A stretch of 50,062 nt of DNA. Origin: 2-01-FULL-40-13 sp964433155. Its GTDB lineage: Bacteria > Patescibacteriota > Microgenomatia > UBA1406 > GWC2-37-13. The position numbers and the translations under genes are program-made. Below the pieces are notes generated by a model, which was not told the DNA's origin, ran no database searches, and saw only the letters and a program-made list of their open reading frames with translations. Where the stretch lies: the NCBI GenBank assembly GCA_964433155.1, contig CAYSQE010000010.1, forward strand, positions 1 through 50,062, read 5' to 3'. This document shows positions 25,431-33,780 of this stretch, one piece after another. Each line of letters begins with the position of its first letter. Position 1 is the first letter of the stretch.

Positions 25431-26015
25431 TCATCTGGTACTTATCCCAGCAATCTTACTCAAGCCATAATTAACCACCAGTTCTAGCAGATTAGGAGAA
25501 AAGCTACAGTTTGAGGAGGTGGTTCCATTTATGAAATCGTCCCAGAGACTCATCAGTTTGGAATCTCCAATAACCTCAAGCCCTTGCTTTATATTTGTCT
25601 TATCCGAACTGTTGTAACAATCTGGGGCTTGCTTGCCAAAAGTTGTCATCATAAGCGTTAGCGTGTTTGTGATCTTTGGAATTAAAGAGAGGTTTTGCCG
25701 CAGCGTATTAAGATTTGCCTCTGATATGGTCAGCTTTTTTTTAGTCTCCTCATTTTTTTCTTCGCTGACTTTCAACTTGAGATTTACAATCTCTATTTCC
25801 TTTGCAAGATCGGCACTTTTGTAAAAAATAAGGTCTTTTTCGATTTGGACATTCTTTTCTTGTGTTTCGGAAAGATCTTGTGACAGTGATCGATTTACAA
25901 TGAAAAAGTATGCTGCTGCAATGGAGACTCCTATCATGATTGTAATTAACACAACAGTAAGGAGATTTTTGTTAGAAACATTTGTGGGAGAAGTTATTGT
26001 TTCCACCAAGATCAT
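25431..26015 (-). CDS. Membrane-anchored coiled-coil protein
   Basis: A 194-residue protein with a transmembrane helix (about 20-40), a coiled coil (about 45-105, rich in Glu, Lys and Leu heptads) and a C-terminal globular part with two or three Cys. The ATG at 26015 is chosen over a TTG nine codons upstream. No family recognised. It converges with the gene ending at 25425. Confidence 0.68.
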   Translation of the reverse strand: MILVETITSPTNVSNKNLLTVVLITIMIGVSIAAAYFFIVNRSLSQDLSETQEKNVQIEKDLIFYKSADLAKEIEIVNLKLKVSEEKNEETKKKLTISEANLNTLRQNLSLIPKITNTLTLMMTTFGKQAPDCYNSSDKTNIKQGLEVIGDSKLMSLWDDFINGTTSSNCSFSPNLLELVVNYGLSKIAGISTR

Positions 26016-26171
26016 TATTTCACGTATGAAGTGAAACGTCAAGAGAACATCAGAATTTATTTTATAGCAACAATAAGATCTAACTGACGGTTCATTTGGA
26101 GACGATATATTATTACTGGTACATCCTCCGTTTCTACCTCCATGAAAAAATCGTGTCAGGAAGTTATTGAA

Positions 26172-26534
26172 TTAGTTTTTGCTGTCCCAGGGAGTCATGA
26201 GTTGAAAGTAATTACCGTCAGGATCAGCAAACGTTGCAATCCACGCGCCTTCCATTTCATAGGGCGCCTTAATCACTTTTGCGCCAAGCTTTTTAATTCT
26301 CTCAAATTCTTCTTTTACTTTTTTTGTCTCAAAATTTAATATTATTCTTTGGGGTTCTTTGGCTTTGCCTTTTACCTCTGAATGTTCTCCTATGGTAAAG
26401 TGGGTATTTCCGACCTGCCATCCGTACCAATTGCCATCAGACCAGTCGGCTTTCTTCTCAAAAACTTTTTTATAAAATTCTGCCAGGACTTTTGGCTGCA
26501 TCGTACCGATCATGATTGAACTTAGATTAAGCAT
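26172..26534 (-). CDS. VOC-family (glyoxalase-like) protein
   Basis: A 120-residue VOC protein: KVLAEFYKKVFEKKADW at the start, TIGEHSEVKG in the middle, and FADPDGNYFQLMTPW at the end with the conserved DPDGN turn. It probably binds a small molecule or metal-bound substrate. TATAAT lies 6 nt before the ATG. A decayed copy of its tail lies at 24810-24863. Confidence 0.87.
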   Translation of the reverse strand: MLNLSSIMIGTMQPKVLAEFYKKVFEKKADWSDGNWYGWQVGNTHFTIGEHSEVKGKAKEPQRIILNFETKKVKEEFERIKKLGAKVIKAPYEMEGAWIATFADPDGNYFQLMTPWDSKN

Positions 26535-26632
26535 AATGTAATTATAATAAAAATATGCAAAGATTTATAGCAATCGTGCAGGTTATAGATATTAATCCTT
26601 AAAGTTTTTTTTACTAAAAAGGGGCATAATTA

Positions 26633-26899
26633 TTAATAGGTAGAGTCTTTTGTTTTTTCGTACCACATGAAGAGGTTGGCTGCGTAGGTATTAAGTTTTT
26701 TAAGTTCGTTGACAACCTGGTCTCGAATATCAAGCGAAGTAATTTTGTTAACGTTCCGCTCATTAAGCCATTTACTGATAGAAACAGCCAAAGCTTGGGC
26801 TTGAGACTCGTTTAAACCTGCCGCAACTCCAACTTTTGCAATCTTGTTCTGGTTATAGTCTTCAATAGACAAATCCCTTTTTACAACTTGTGTATTCAT
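26633..26899 (-). CDS. ATP-cone domain protein
   Basis: An 88-residue protein: VVKRDLSIEDYNQNKIAKVG begins a typical ATP-cone (the nucleotide-binding module of NrdR and ribonucleotide reductases), and ITSLDIRDQVVNELKKLN plus YAANLFMWYEKTK closes it. It stands alone, with no zinc ribbon as in NrdR. Many CPR genomes have such free cones. An ATG three codons upstream is possible. Confidence 0.77.
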   Translation of the reverse strand: MNTQVVKRDLSIEDYNQNKIAKVGVAAGLNESQAQALAVSISKWLNERNVNKITSLDIRDQVVNELKKLNTYAANLFMWYEKTKDSTY

Positions 26900-27060
26900 T
26901 GTTTCCATTCATTGTATCAGAAGGTTAAAAGAAGATTTAAGTAGATAACTAACCAGGCATCGATAAATTGTCAATGGTTTCTGGCTAGAGAGAAAAGAGC
27001 ACTGATCTAAACAGATGAATAGCAAAGCAAAACATTCCCATTCTTAAACGTCTACTACAT

Positions 27061-27909
27061 TTATTTTACGAAAAGAACGCCTATGAAGCTTAGTATTGCT
27101 GCTATAATTTTTATAGGGATCGCTGACTTTTCCTTTAGAATCACAATCGCCAATAATACCGTAAGGATGCTCGATATTTGAAAAATCGTTCCAATTTGGG
27201 CTGCATTATTTCCTAACTTATAAGCCGATAGATACGTGATAGAGGCTGCACCGTATGCAATAGCTAAAAGCGCTATTTTGTTAATAACGTTATTTTTTGC
27301 GAGTGCAATAATTTTCTTTGTCTTTTTAGGATAAAGAGCCCATATTACAATTGACGTAATAAGATATTGAAGTGTTAGATATGATGGTACGTTGAAAGCT
27401 TTTATAATATACGTATCATTCAGCGTTGAACTTGCTAAAAGAAATGCTGCGAGAATTGCGAAAAACTCTCCTTTTTGTAGTCGAATTTGTTGCCTCTTCC
27501 AAGAAATGATAATAACACTTGCAATAATCAGCATTGCGCCAATGAATTGCTGGGTAGAGAAGTTTTCATGCAACAACAAGATTGCTCCCATAATGAGCCA
27601 GAGAGAGCGAGATGCAAAAAGCACAGTAAAAATAGACGCTTCGGTAAGCTGTAAAGATTTGAAAATAAAAATATTTGCAGACCCGTATAGTACGGGCATT
27701 AACGCAAAATTCAACAAAACTGGCTGGAGATTGGGAATAACAAAACCAGTAAACAGAGCATATACGCCAATAAAAATCCCGCCGAGTAACTGAAAAACAA
27801 TGGTATAGGCAATGGGGTCGCTTTTGTCATCACGAAGTATTACTCTTTGAATTAATCTTCCCGATACCTCAGCAAAGATGCTTAATCCTAAAAATAGTTG
27901 CCAAGTCAT
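27061..27909 (-). CDS. EamA/DMT-family transporter
   Basis: A 282-residue protein with about ten hydrophobic segments in two EamA repeats, characteristic of drug/metabolite transporters. The first repeat has GGIFIGVYALFTGF and the second ends with ILKEKSAIPIKIIAAILSFIGVLFV. It overlaps the upstream RibD-like gene by 4 nt (ATGA). It may export the product or substrate of the two reductase genes in the same operon. Confidence 0.88.
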   Translation of the reverse strand: MTWQLFLGLSIFAEVSGRLIQRVILRDDKSDPIAYTIVFQLLGGIFIGVYALFTGFVIPNLQPVLLNFALMPVLYGSANIFIFKSLQLTEASIFTVLFASRSLWLIMGAILLLHENFSTQQFIGAMLIIASVIIISWKRQQIRLQKGEFFAILAAFLLASSTLNDTYIIKAFNVPSYLTLQYLITSIVIWALYPKKTKKIIALAKNNVINKIALLAIAYGAASITYLSAYKLGNNAAQIGTIFQISSILTVLLAIVILKEKSAIPIKIIAAILSFIGVLFVK

Positions 27910-28475
27910 ATCATTGGCCTGTAATACAGTAAGACATTCCCATTTTTAAACGTCCTTGTTTTGAGAAGTTTTAGCTTAAGTTGATTTTTAATGTTTTTAA
28001 ACATTGGTTTTCCGCGGCCAAGGACAATAGGATTGACCAAAAGTCTATACTCGTCAATTAGGCCAAGGTTTGTAAAAGCTTGTACGATTGTCCCGCTTCC
28101 TAAAATTGTAATATCATCTCCCCGACCCTGCTTCATTTTTTTGATTACTTTCGGATCGATCTTATTAAACAATGTAACATTTTTCCAGTTAGGACCTTGG
28201 TTAACTTTTTTTAGCGTCCTTGAAAAAACAATTTTGGGTAAAGTATTTAATTGTTTCGCAACAATTGGATCATTTTTGATTGCTTCTGGCGTCGGCCAGT
28301 AGCTTGCCATCAATTCGTAAGTAACTCTCCCAAAAATCAGAGTTTTGAATGTTTTCGTTTGTTCAACTGCAAATTTACTGAACTCCTCATCCGTATTATG
28401 CCAATCAATCTCTCCCTTTGGCCCTGCAAAATATCCATCGAGTGAAACCAAATTAAATACAATGATTTTTCTCAT
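27906..28475 (-). CDS. RibD C-terminal/dihydrofolate-reductase-fold protein
   Basis: A 189-residue protein of the RibD_C/DHFR-like family: FNLVSLDGYFAGPKGEIDW, TLIFGRVTYELMASYWP, and LVNPIVLGRGKPMFKN are typical. It is an NADPH-dependent reductase fold protein with unknown substrate, cytoplasmic. It overlaps both neighbours by ATGA and forms an operon with the flavin reductase upstream and the transporter downstream. Confidence 0.9.
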   Translation of the reverse strand: MRKIIVFNLVSLDGYFAGPKGEIDWHNTDEEFSKFAVEQTKTFKTLIFGRVTYELMASYWPTPEAIKNDPIVAKQLNTLPKIVFSRTLKKVNQGPNWKNVTLFNKIDPKVIKKMKQGRGDDITILGSGTIVQAFTNLGLIDEYRLLVNPIVLGRGKPMFKNIKNQLKLKLLKTRTFKNGNVLLYYRPMI

Positions 28476-29020
28476 GATTTTCTCGAATATTTTTTAATCA
28501 GTTCATCTATCATTTCAAGTTTTGCTTGTTGTGGTTTATGAATTTGTTCTCCTAATCTAAAGTATTTTCCTTTGTAGTAGATAATCGGCTCTGTTTCTAC
28601 CTGTTTAACATTTTGAATTTCTCCTATAAATATCGGGTGATCGCCTATATCTATAAACTTTACTACTTTACATTCCGCATTAAGAGTTGCTCCTTTAATC
28701 ATAAGAGTATTAATAATTTGAGCTTTATAAAATACGACTCCGAGCTCTTTGAGTAGACTGATTTTATCAACGTCTCTGCCATGATTATTACCAGCCACAC
28801 TTGAGAGAACATTTTGGTCAACCGAAGCTATGTTTACTCCAAACTCGTAAGACGCTTTAATATTTTCAAATGTCGTCTTTGTTGACCGTATGCAAACTGC
28901 TATAAGGGGTGGAGTATACGAGATATAGTGTGTCCACTCACATGCCATAACATTATGTCCATAAGGTCCATTACTGGTTATTAATCCCACATTTGTTACA
29001 AACTTTGTTATTTCTTCCAT
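28472..29020 (-). CDS. Flavin reductase-like FMN-binding protein
   Basis: A 182-residue protein with the FMN-binding split-barrel pattern: GLITSNGPYGHNVMACEW, YTPPLIAVCIRSTKTTFENI, FGVNIAS and the later IFIGEIQNV. Such enzymes reduce FMN or FAD with NAD(P)H, or bind flavin as a redox cofactor. First gene of a three-gene operon with 4-nt overlaps. Confidence 0.88.
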   Translation of the reverse strand: MEEITKFVTNVGLITSNGPYGHNVMACEWTHYISYTPPLIAVCIRSTKTTFENIKASYEFGVNIASVDQNVLSSVAGNNHGRDVDKISLLKELGVVFYKAQIINTLMIKGATLNAECKVVKFIDIGDHPIFIGEIQNVKQVETEPIIYYKGKYFRLGEQIHKPQQAKLEMIDELIKKYSRKS

Positions 29021-29040
29021 AATTAAGATAAATTTTTAAT

Positions 29041-29439
29041 TTATTCCTTTTCTTTTTTGAGTTTTGCTGGTGTAAAAAAGGTTATCTGAAAACCTTCTGG
29101 ATCTTTGATTCGAAACCCCACATCTCCCCAGGAGCTGGGAGCTGTACTTAGTGGTTTTAATATATTTGGATGATTCTTTAACTTTTCCCATAAAGACCAT
29201 ACGTCCTCAACCATGAGCGACAAACCTGTTCCTTGAATTAGGGGATTGAAGCCTTTACGAGGAGTCATTATTTCAATTACCGCCGCTCCAGTATTAAACA
29301 TCACTCCTTTATCATCCGGGCTATCCCAACTATCAACGATTGGATACCCTAAGACTTTTTCATAAAACTCTTTGACCTTGTAGAAATCTTTTGGGTACAT
29401 TTTAAATCGAAACTGTGTCGTTTTTGTGAGCGGATACAT
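29041..29439 (-). CDS. VOC-family (glyoxalase-like) protein
   Basis: A 132-residue VOC protein with FRFKMYPKDFYKVKEFYEKV, VLGYPIVDSWDS, and GFRIKDPEGFQITFF near the C-terminus. The Glu before FQI is the usual last ligand. It sits 20 nt upstream... on the same strand as the operon at 27061-29020, being transcribed ahead of it. Confidence 0.85.
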   Translation of the reverse strand: MYPLTKTTQFRFKMYPKDFYKVKEFYEKVLGYPIVDSWDSPDDKGVMFNTGAAVIEIMTPRKGFNPLIQGTGLSLMVEDVWSLWEKLKNHPNILKPLSTAPSSWGDVGFRIKDPEGFQITFFTPAKLKKEKE

Positions 29440-29473
29440 GATTATTACTTCTAAAATAAGTTCTACGTGTCAA

Positions 29474-30157
29474 TTAATTTTTAAAAATTTCCTTCTCCAA
29501 ACTCTTTGCCAGTTGGAGAAAAAATTCTACCATCTCTGTTTGATCAAATGGAACAAGCATTTTCGGGTAATCCTCAAATTCAACCACACGCAGAAAATTT
29601 TTAGCTATAAGCGTTATGTTTGATCTTATCCCATGTTTTACTGCTGCCTCTAATCTAAGCTTATCAACCTTCCACCTATTTTCTTTTAAAATAAAATAAA
29701 GATCTACATAATCTTTTGCTCTTGGAAATGAAGTAATTGTTTGAAATTTATTTACTGCTATATCATAAAGACTATCAATATAGAGTCCTTTCCAAATTAT
29801 TCCTCTCTCAATTCTATTTGAAGGAAAATAACTGAAGTCAATTTTCAACGATTCACCTTTATCAAATGCTAGGCTGTAAAAATGAAAACCGAACTGTTCG
29901 CTGTGACTTATGGTTTTATAATCAAGAGCGCCTTGATTTTTTTGTAACCATCGATTGATCCATGTGGCATTTACCTCATTTTTTTCTGTAAAAAAATCTA
30001 AGTCTAGTGATTCTCTATGGTGGAGATACCAGCAACTTAATGCAGTTCCGCCAGTTAAGTAGAATCTCTCGAGGACGTACGGAGTCTGAAGTACCACTGC
30101 CAAAAATTTTTTCTGTCTGGTCGTAAGCCCGGCTCCTTGCGCCAAAGTTTTCCCCAT
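29474..30157 (-). CDS. AbiEii/AbiGii-type nucleotidyltransferase toxin
   Basis: A 227-residue protein. LTGGTALSCWYL (34-45) and SLDLDFF (50-56) give the nucleotidyltransferase motif G-G-T-A plus D-x-D of the AbiEii family, which acts as the toxin of type IV toxin-antitoxin systems by adding nucleotides to tRNA or similar targets. It follows, and overlaps by about 103 nt, a small partner gene that is the likely antitoxin-like component. Confidence 0.87.
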   Translation of the reverse strand: MGKTLAQGAGLTTRQKKFLAVVLQTPYVLERFYLTGGTALSCWYLHHRESLDLDFFTEKNEVNATWINRWLQKNQGALDYKTISHSEQFGFHFYSLAFDKGESLKIDFSYFPSNRIERGIIWKGLYIDSLYDIAVNKFQTITSFPRAKDYVDLYFILKENRWKVDKLRLEAAVKHGIRSNITLIAKNFLRVVEFEDYPKMLVPFDQTEMVEFFLQLAKSLEKEIFKN

Positions 30158-30351
30158 AAATAAAATTCTATCATTTTTTTAGCATCAGGATCAAGATCAT
30201 TCTTTATCTCTGGCCAGGCTTTTTTTACTTCCTCTCGATCAAGCTTTTCACCTTCCTCAAGGCCATAATTAATAAGTTGTTTTAGACGCCAAAGCTTATA
30301 TTTTTTTGGGAATTTTTTTAGATATGTTTCATCAACAGACCAGTTGTACAT
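30055..30351 (-). CDS. Partner (antitoxin-like) of the AbiEii-type toxin
   Basis: A 98-residue protein starting MYNWSVDETYLKKFPKKYKL. Proteins of this type regularly precede AbiEii genes in CPR and usually end near the position of IEFYLWGK (about 60-67). Here the frame continues about 31 residues into the toxin gene in another frame, with composition that looks accidental. The stop codon seems to have been lost or displaced. Confidence 0.72.
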   Translation of the reverse strand: MYNWSVDETYLKKFPKKYKLWRLKQLINYGLEEGEKLDREEVKKAWPEIKNDLDPDAKKMIEFYLWGKLWRKEPGLRPDRKNFWQWYFRLRTSSRDST

Positions 30352-30571
30352 GAGGATAGTATAGCATACATTTGAGGGATTATTTCATGAGATTTAGACT
30401 ATCATGAAGGGCTATAATAATAATTATTGGTGATTATGCGATTGCAGAGTAAATCGTTGAAACTTTGCATGGTCTGAAAATTCTATAGGCACAATTTCAA
30501 TCTTATCACTTTAGAGACGAGAAAATATTGTGAAAGTCTAAAGCTGAACCAGATTAAATACAATTATTTTC

Positions 30572-31294
30572 TCATTTTATTTTGATATCTCGATATAACT
30601 CATCATATTTATCCGTATATTCCCATATCCCCAATCCTAAGGATGTTAGCCGAAAATTTCGATCTACTCTTACTTCATCATGAATCACTGGAGAGATTAG
30701 TTGTTTCTCAATTAGTTTTTGTTCCTGTAATACTACTAGTTCTCGATGTTTAAGCCCTGTTCGTTTTGCGATGAAATCAAGCCAGTCATCATGAAATACG
30801 TGAAGTTTTCCTTTATTGGTATTTCTAAGTTTCATTATTGAATCCTGGTCATGTTTTAAAATATGGTAAATAACATTGATAATTAATATCTCTTCTGAAG
30901 ATAATAATTTTATTATTTTCATATATGCATGTGGTGTATGTCTTTCTCTTTCTTCATCTGTTTCCGAGGCAGTCGCAAATAGAATCTTTTTCATTATTTG
31001 AAAACGTCCTTCGTCTGGCATTTCACTTTCTAGAAGATTTAATAACTCTAATATGCAATAGTTTAATTGCGGAGAAAATTCGTCTTTAATAACCCCCTTT
31101 TTAACCAAATATTTCCACTCTCGACTCAACGCTTCAGTCAATCCCACTGAAACAATACGTTGGGCGATTCGAGCTAAAGAGGGAATTAAACTTTGGGGTT
31201 GTGCCAAGGTTTGAGAAGATACAGCTGTTATTTGCTTAAATAACTCCGTTACTTTTTTTGGCAATTCAGGGTTTAATTTTGCAAGTGTTCTCAT
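30572..31294 (-). CDS. Hypothetical helical protein
   Basis: A 240-residue, mostly helical soluble protein. The C-terminal part (about 165-225, with LGLKHRELVVLQEQKLIEKQ-like spacing and a strand-turn-strand) may be a winged-helix. It is weakly reminiscent of DUF4393/Abi-alpha proteins. It is divergent from the membrane protein at 31405, with opposite promoters close together. Function unknown. Confidence 0.68.
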   Translation of the reverse strand: MRTLAKLNPELPKKVTELFKQITAVSSQTLAQPQSLIPSLARIAQRIVSVGLTEALSREWKYLVKKGVIKDEFSPQLNYCILELLNLLESEMPDEGRFQIMKKILFATASETDEERERHTPHAYMKIIKLLSSEEILIINVIYHILKHDQDSIMKLRNTNKGKLHVFHDDWLDFIAKRTGLKHRELVVLQEQKLIEKQLISPVIHDEVRVDRNFRLTSLGLGIWEYTDKYDELYRDIKIK

Positions 31295-31404
31295 ATTTTT
31301 TATTTAAATCTCTCCTAAAAAATCTTGTCATCAAATTTTACTCTTTTTTTGAGTTATTTCTATATTTAGTTGACTTTTATCTCTATTTATTAAATACTAA
31401 ATTA

Positions 31405-31968
31405 GTGAAATTCTTAAATAAAATTTCTAGCAATTTAATTTTATCTACTTTAATTGCTTCTTTGATTATTTCAATTGTCGGCTTTGGTTATCAATACTAC
31501 CTTAAACCTCGAATAATTCTTGATTCTTCCGGTTTATATTCCAAAATAGGTAGAGAGACAGTAGGTAGTATGCAGATTGCAAATCTTGGAAGAAATAAGG
31601 AAGATGACCTGACTGTAAGAATTGAAACTCCAATCAAAAATCAAACTGATGTTCGCATTCTAATAAATGGAGTACCTATCGAACAAGAAATACAATTACA
31701 ACCTGATTTTACGGATGTCATTATTAAAGAATTAAATCCCGATGATATTGCATTCATCTCTTTTATACCTCAAAATAAAGACAGTACTGATTTTTCAGCT
31801 TTTCATTTCGGCAAAAATATGAGAACAAGCAGATATGAAGAGTTAGATTGGTCTGCTGAATGGTGGGAGTTTAAAACAATACAAGTGGTCTTTATTATAT
31901 TCGTCGTAATCACTGGTATTTTAGTAGGATACCTACTTGGGAAAAATAGAGTGCATCGTAAAAATTAA
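31405..31968 (+). CDS. Two-helix membrane protein with exterior beta domain
   Basis: A 187-residue protein from a GTG start. A TTGACT-17-AATACT promoter (31370-31398) ends 6 nt before the GTG, which fixes the start and makes the mRNA leaderless; the longer frame from 31258 begins with TTG and overlaps the divergent gene. It has an N-terminal helix (about 12-30), an extracytoplasmic strand-rich domain and a C-terminal helix (about 156-177). Unknown family. Confidence 0.68.
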   Translation: MKFLNKISSNLILSTLIASLIISIVGFGYQYYLKPRIILDSSGLYSKIGRETVGSMQIANLGRNKEDDLTVRIETPIKNQTDVRILINGVPIEQEIQLQPDFTDVIIKELNPDDIAFISFIPQNKDSTDFSAFHFGKNMRTSRYEELDWSAEWWEFKTIQVVFIIFVVITGILVGYLLGKNRVHRKN

Positions 31969-32028
31969 CTTTCTGTTTATTGGCCCTTTTTTTGTTAAAT
32001 CCATAAACAAGCGAATTTTACACCTTTT

Positions 32029-32110
32029 GAGCATAATAATAAACAGCTTTTCCTCTTTTTTCTTTTCTGATTAACCCTCTTTTGATAAGAGCTTTGCGAA
32101 GAGACTAGGG
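32029..32110 (-). pseudogene. Decayed wHTH tail, copy 1
   Basis: On the minus strand this reads P, stop, SLRKALIKRGLIRKEKRGKA then VYYY, matching the C-terminus of the intact winged-helix protein at 33560-33760 (LRRTLIKRGLIRKEKRGAAV). Only the tail of the gene is present. Confidence 0.65.
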
Positions 32111-32175
32111 AAAGAAACCAATTCAACTTTGAATTATACAATAAGTGAGCTAATGAATAGTTACGAATAGTTATA

Positions 32176-32217
32176 TTGACAAATCCTTTTTTAAAGAGTA
32201 TATTGTATATACAATAT
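32176..32217 (+). promoter_or_regulatory. brnTA promoter with 18-bp palindromic operator
   Basis: TTGACA (32176-32181), 17-nt spacer and TATATT (32199-32204) are followed by a perfect palindrome, ATATTGTATATACAATAT, at 32200-32217 overlapping the -10 box. This is placed as expected for autorepression by the BrnA antitoxin. The ATG of brnT is at 32226. Confidence 0.75.
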
Positions 32218-32225
32218 CTGTATAT

Positions 32226-32540
32226 ATGAAGAAGAGTCCTTTAAGTAGTGTTGTTGGTTTTGATTGGGATGAAGCAAATATTTTGCATATTGCTAAACAC
32301 GATGTAACGCCAGCAGAAGCCGAAGAAATCTTTTCCGATAAAAACAATGTGCTTATCGAAGATATTAAACATTCACTCATTGAAAAAAGATTTCTTATTA
32401 TAGGAAAAACACTCAAAGGAAGACTTTTGTATCAAGTTTTTACAAAAAGAGGAAATAAGATTAGAATAATTTCCTCTCGCAATATTAATAGAAAGGAGGT
32501 TGTACTCTATGAAAAAAAAACTGATCATTCCAAAATTTAA
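32226..32540 (+). CDS. brnT: BrnT-family toxin (DUF497)
   Basis: A 104-residue protein: FDWDEANILHIAKHDVTPAE is the BrnT N-terminus, and RIISSRNINRKEVVLYE the C-terminal RelE-like motif with conserved Arg and Glu residues. The family are RelE-fold ribonuclease toxins that block growth, neutralised by BrnA. Length fits. Overlaps the antitoxin gene by 32 nt. Preceded by a palindromic operator and a consensus promoter. Confidence 0.92.
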   Translation: MKKSPLSSVVGFDWDEANILHIAKHDVTPAEAEEIFSDKNNVLIEDIKHSLIEKRFLIIGKTLKGRLLYQVFTKRGNKIRIISSRNINRKEVVLYEKKTDHSKI

Positions 32541-32772
32541 AAGCGAAGCCGAAGAGTCAGAATTTTGGGCACATCTTGATCTAGCTGATTATTTTGAACC
32601 ATCTGACTTTAAAAGAGGGGTTGTATTTCCAAATCTTAAGCGGACTAAAAGGTTAATTTCTATTCGCCTTCCCGAACAGCTGTTGTTAAAAGTTAAGGTT
32701 AAGGCTAATAAGCTTCGTGTGCCTTATCAGAATCTGATCCAGCAATTTATCCAAAAGGGTGTAAATGCATAG
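32509..32772 (+). CDS. brnA: BrnA/CopG-type antitoxin
   Basis: An 87-residue protein. SEAEESEFWAHLDLADYF binds the toxin in this family, and RLISIRLPEQLLLKVKVKAN begins the ribbon-helix-helix DNA-binding domain at the C-terminus. The ATG at 32509 is preceded by a Shine-Dalgarno (AAGGAGG). It probably represses the operon through the palindrome at 32200-32217. Confidence 0.9.
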   Translation: MKKKLIIPKFKSEAEESEFWAHLDLADYFEPSDFKRGVVFPNLKRTKRLISIRLPEQLLLKVKVKANKLRVPYQNLIQQFIQKGVNA

Positions 32773-32791
32773 CGCTGGATATTTAGATTTG

Positions 32792-32869
32792 AGGATAATA
32801 AAAAACGGCTGATCCTCTTTTTTCTTTTCTTACAAATTCTCTTTTAGTCAGAACTTGCAAAGAGACCGG
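32792..32869 (-). pseudogene. Decayed wHTH tail, copy 2
   Basis: On the minus strand this reads VSLQVLTKREFVRKEKRGSA followed by VFYYP, again matching the C-terminus of the wHTH protein at 33560-33760. Together with copy 1 it brackets the brnTA cassette as degenerate direct repeats. Confidence 0.62.
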
Positions 32870-32894
32870 ACTGACATAAATTTGAGGCTAAATA

Positions 32895-32922
32895 TTGCTT
32901 TATGAAGCCCTTATTATATAAT
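32895..32922 (+). promoter_or_regulatory. Promoter of the histidine phosphatase gene
   Basis: TTGCTT (32895-32900), 16-nt spacer and TATAAT (32917-32922), with the ATG at 32929, so transcription is predicted to start at the start codon itself. Confidence 0.6.
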
Positions 32923-32928
32923 TGTTGC

Positions 32929-33537
32929 ATGAAAACTGTTTATTTAGCTCGCCACGGTCATACAGACCTCCCAACGAGAGCAGATGGAGTCCAACTTCTA
33001 TATGGCCCAAACGATCCTTTAAGCCAACAAGGTATTGTACAGGTGGATATGTTGGCTGACTTATTATCGTTTGGAAAAGTAAGATTTAACCGAATTGAAT
33101 CAAGTCCAAATCTTCGAGCATTGCAAACGGCAGAAAGGATAAGCCTTAGATTAGGGATTCCTATCTTTAGACATGAGGGGCTGCGGGCAGTTGATGTTCC
33201 TTACTATAGTAACCAACCACTAGCTTTGTTAGAAGCAGATGGAGAAAATGTTTTTAACGTTCATCATGAAGGTAATGAGACATTGAAAGAATATGACAAA
33301 AGAGTACAGAGAACATTTCACGAAATTACAAGTCATAGAGAGGACCCCGTTCTTATTGTAGGCCACGGGGAGGCTATAAAAGTCCTCATGCACAGATTCC
33401 ACCATCTAGAAGGTCCTCCAGGATTTGGTGAGTCTGTTGACTATGGTAGAGCATTAGGTCTAACGTTAGATGATAATGGAAGATTAATGCGTTTTGAAAA
33501 GATTACTGATGAGACAAGACCTGGGATAGAGCGTTAG
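32929..33537 (+). CDS. Histidine phosphatase superfamily protein
   Basis: A 202-residue protein. YLARHGHTDLPTR holds the RHG catalytic motif at its N-terminus, SSPNLRALQTAERI the second Arg, and LIVGHGEAIKVLMH the second His. This is the phosphoglycerate mutase-like phosphatase fold, cytoplasmic. The ATG at 32929 is used, as nine codons upstream overlap the promoter. Substrate unknown. Confidence 0.9.
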   Translation: MKTVYLARHGHTDLPTRADGVQLLYGPNDPLSQQGIVQVDMLADLLSFGKVRFNRIESSPNLRALQTAERISLRLGIPIFRHEGLRAVDVPYYSNQPLALLEADGENVFNVHHEGNETLKEYDKRVQRTFHEITSHREDPVLIVGHGEAIKVLMHRFHHLEGPPGFGESVDYGRALGLTLDDNGRLMRFEKITDETRPGIER

Positions 33538-33559
33538 AAAAAGTCGAGATAATCCAAGT

Positions 33560-33760
33560 TCATTTACATGGATAATAAAAAACTGCTGCCCCTCTTTTTT
33601 CTTTTCTTATCAACCCTCTTTTTATAAGAGTTCTGCGGAGAGGCCAGGTGTGAGGAGTTTTTAATAATCGATTGAGCTCTGAAGGTCTTATTCCAGGATT
33701 TTTGCTGACGATAGAAAGCATTTCTTCTAATAAATCTTCTTTTGAATTTTTGTATATCAT
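33560..33760 (-). CDS. Small winged helix-turn-helix protein
   Basis: A 66-residue protein: LLEEMLSIVSKNPGIRPSEL, then LRRTLIKRGLIRKEKRG forms a minimal wHTH. Probably a DNA-binding regulator. Two decayed copies of its C-terminal half lie upstream at 32029-32110 and 32792-32869. Confidence 0.75.
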   Translation of the reverse strand: MIYKNSKEDLLEEMLSIVSKNPGIRPSELNRLLKTPHTWPLRRTLIKRGLIRKEKRGAAVFYYPCK

Positions 33761-33780
33761 GCTTTAATTTGTTCGACAGC

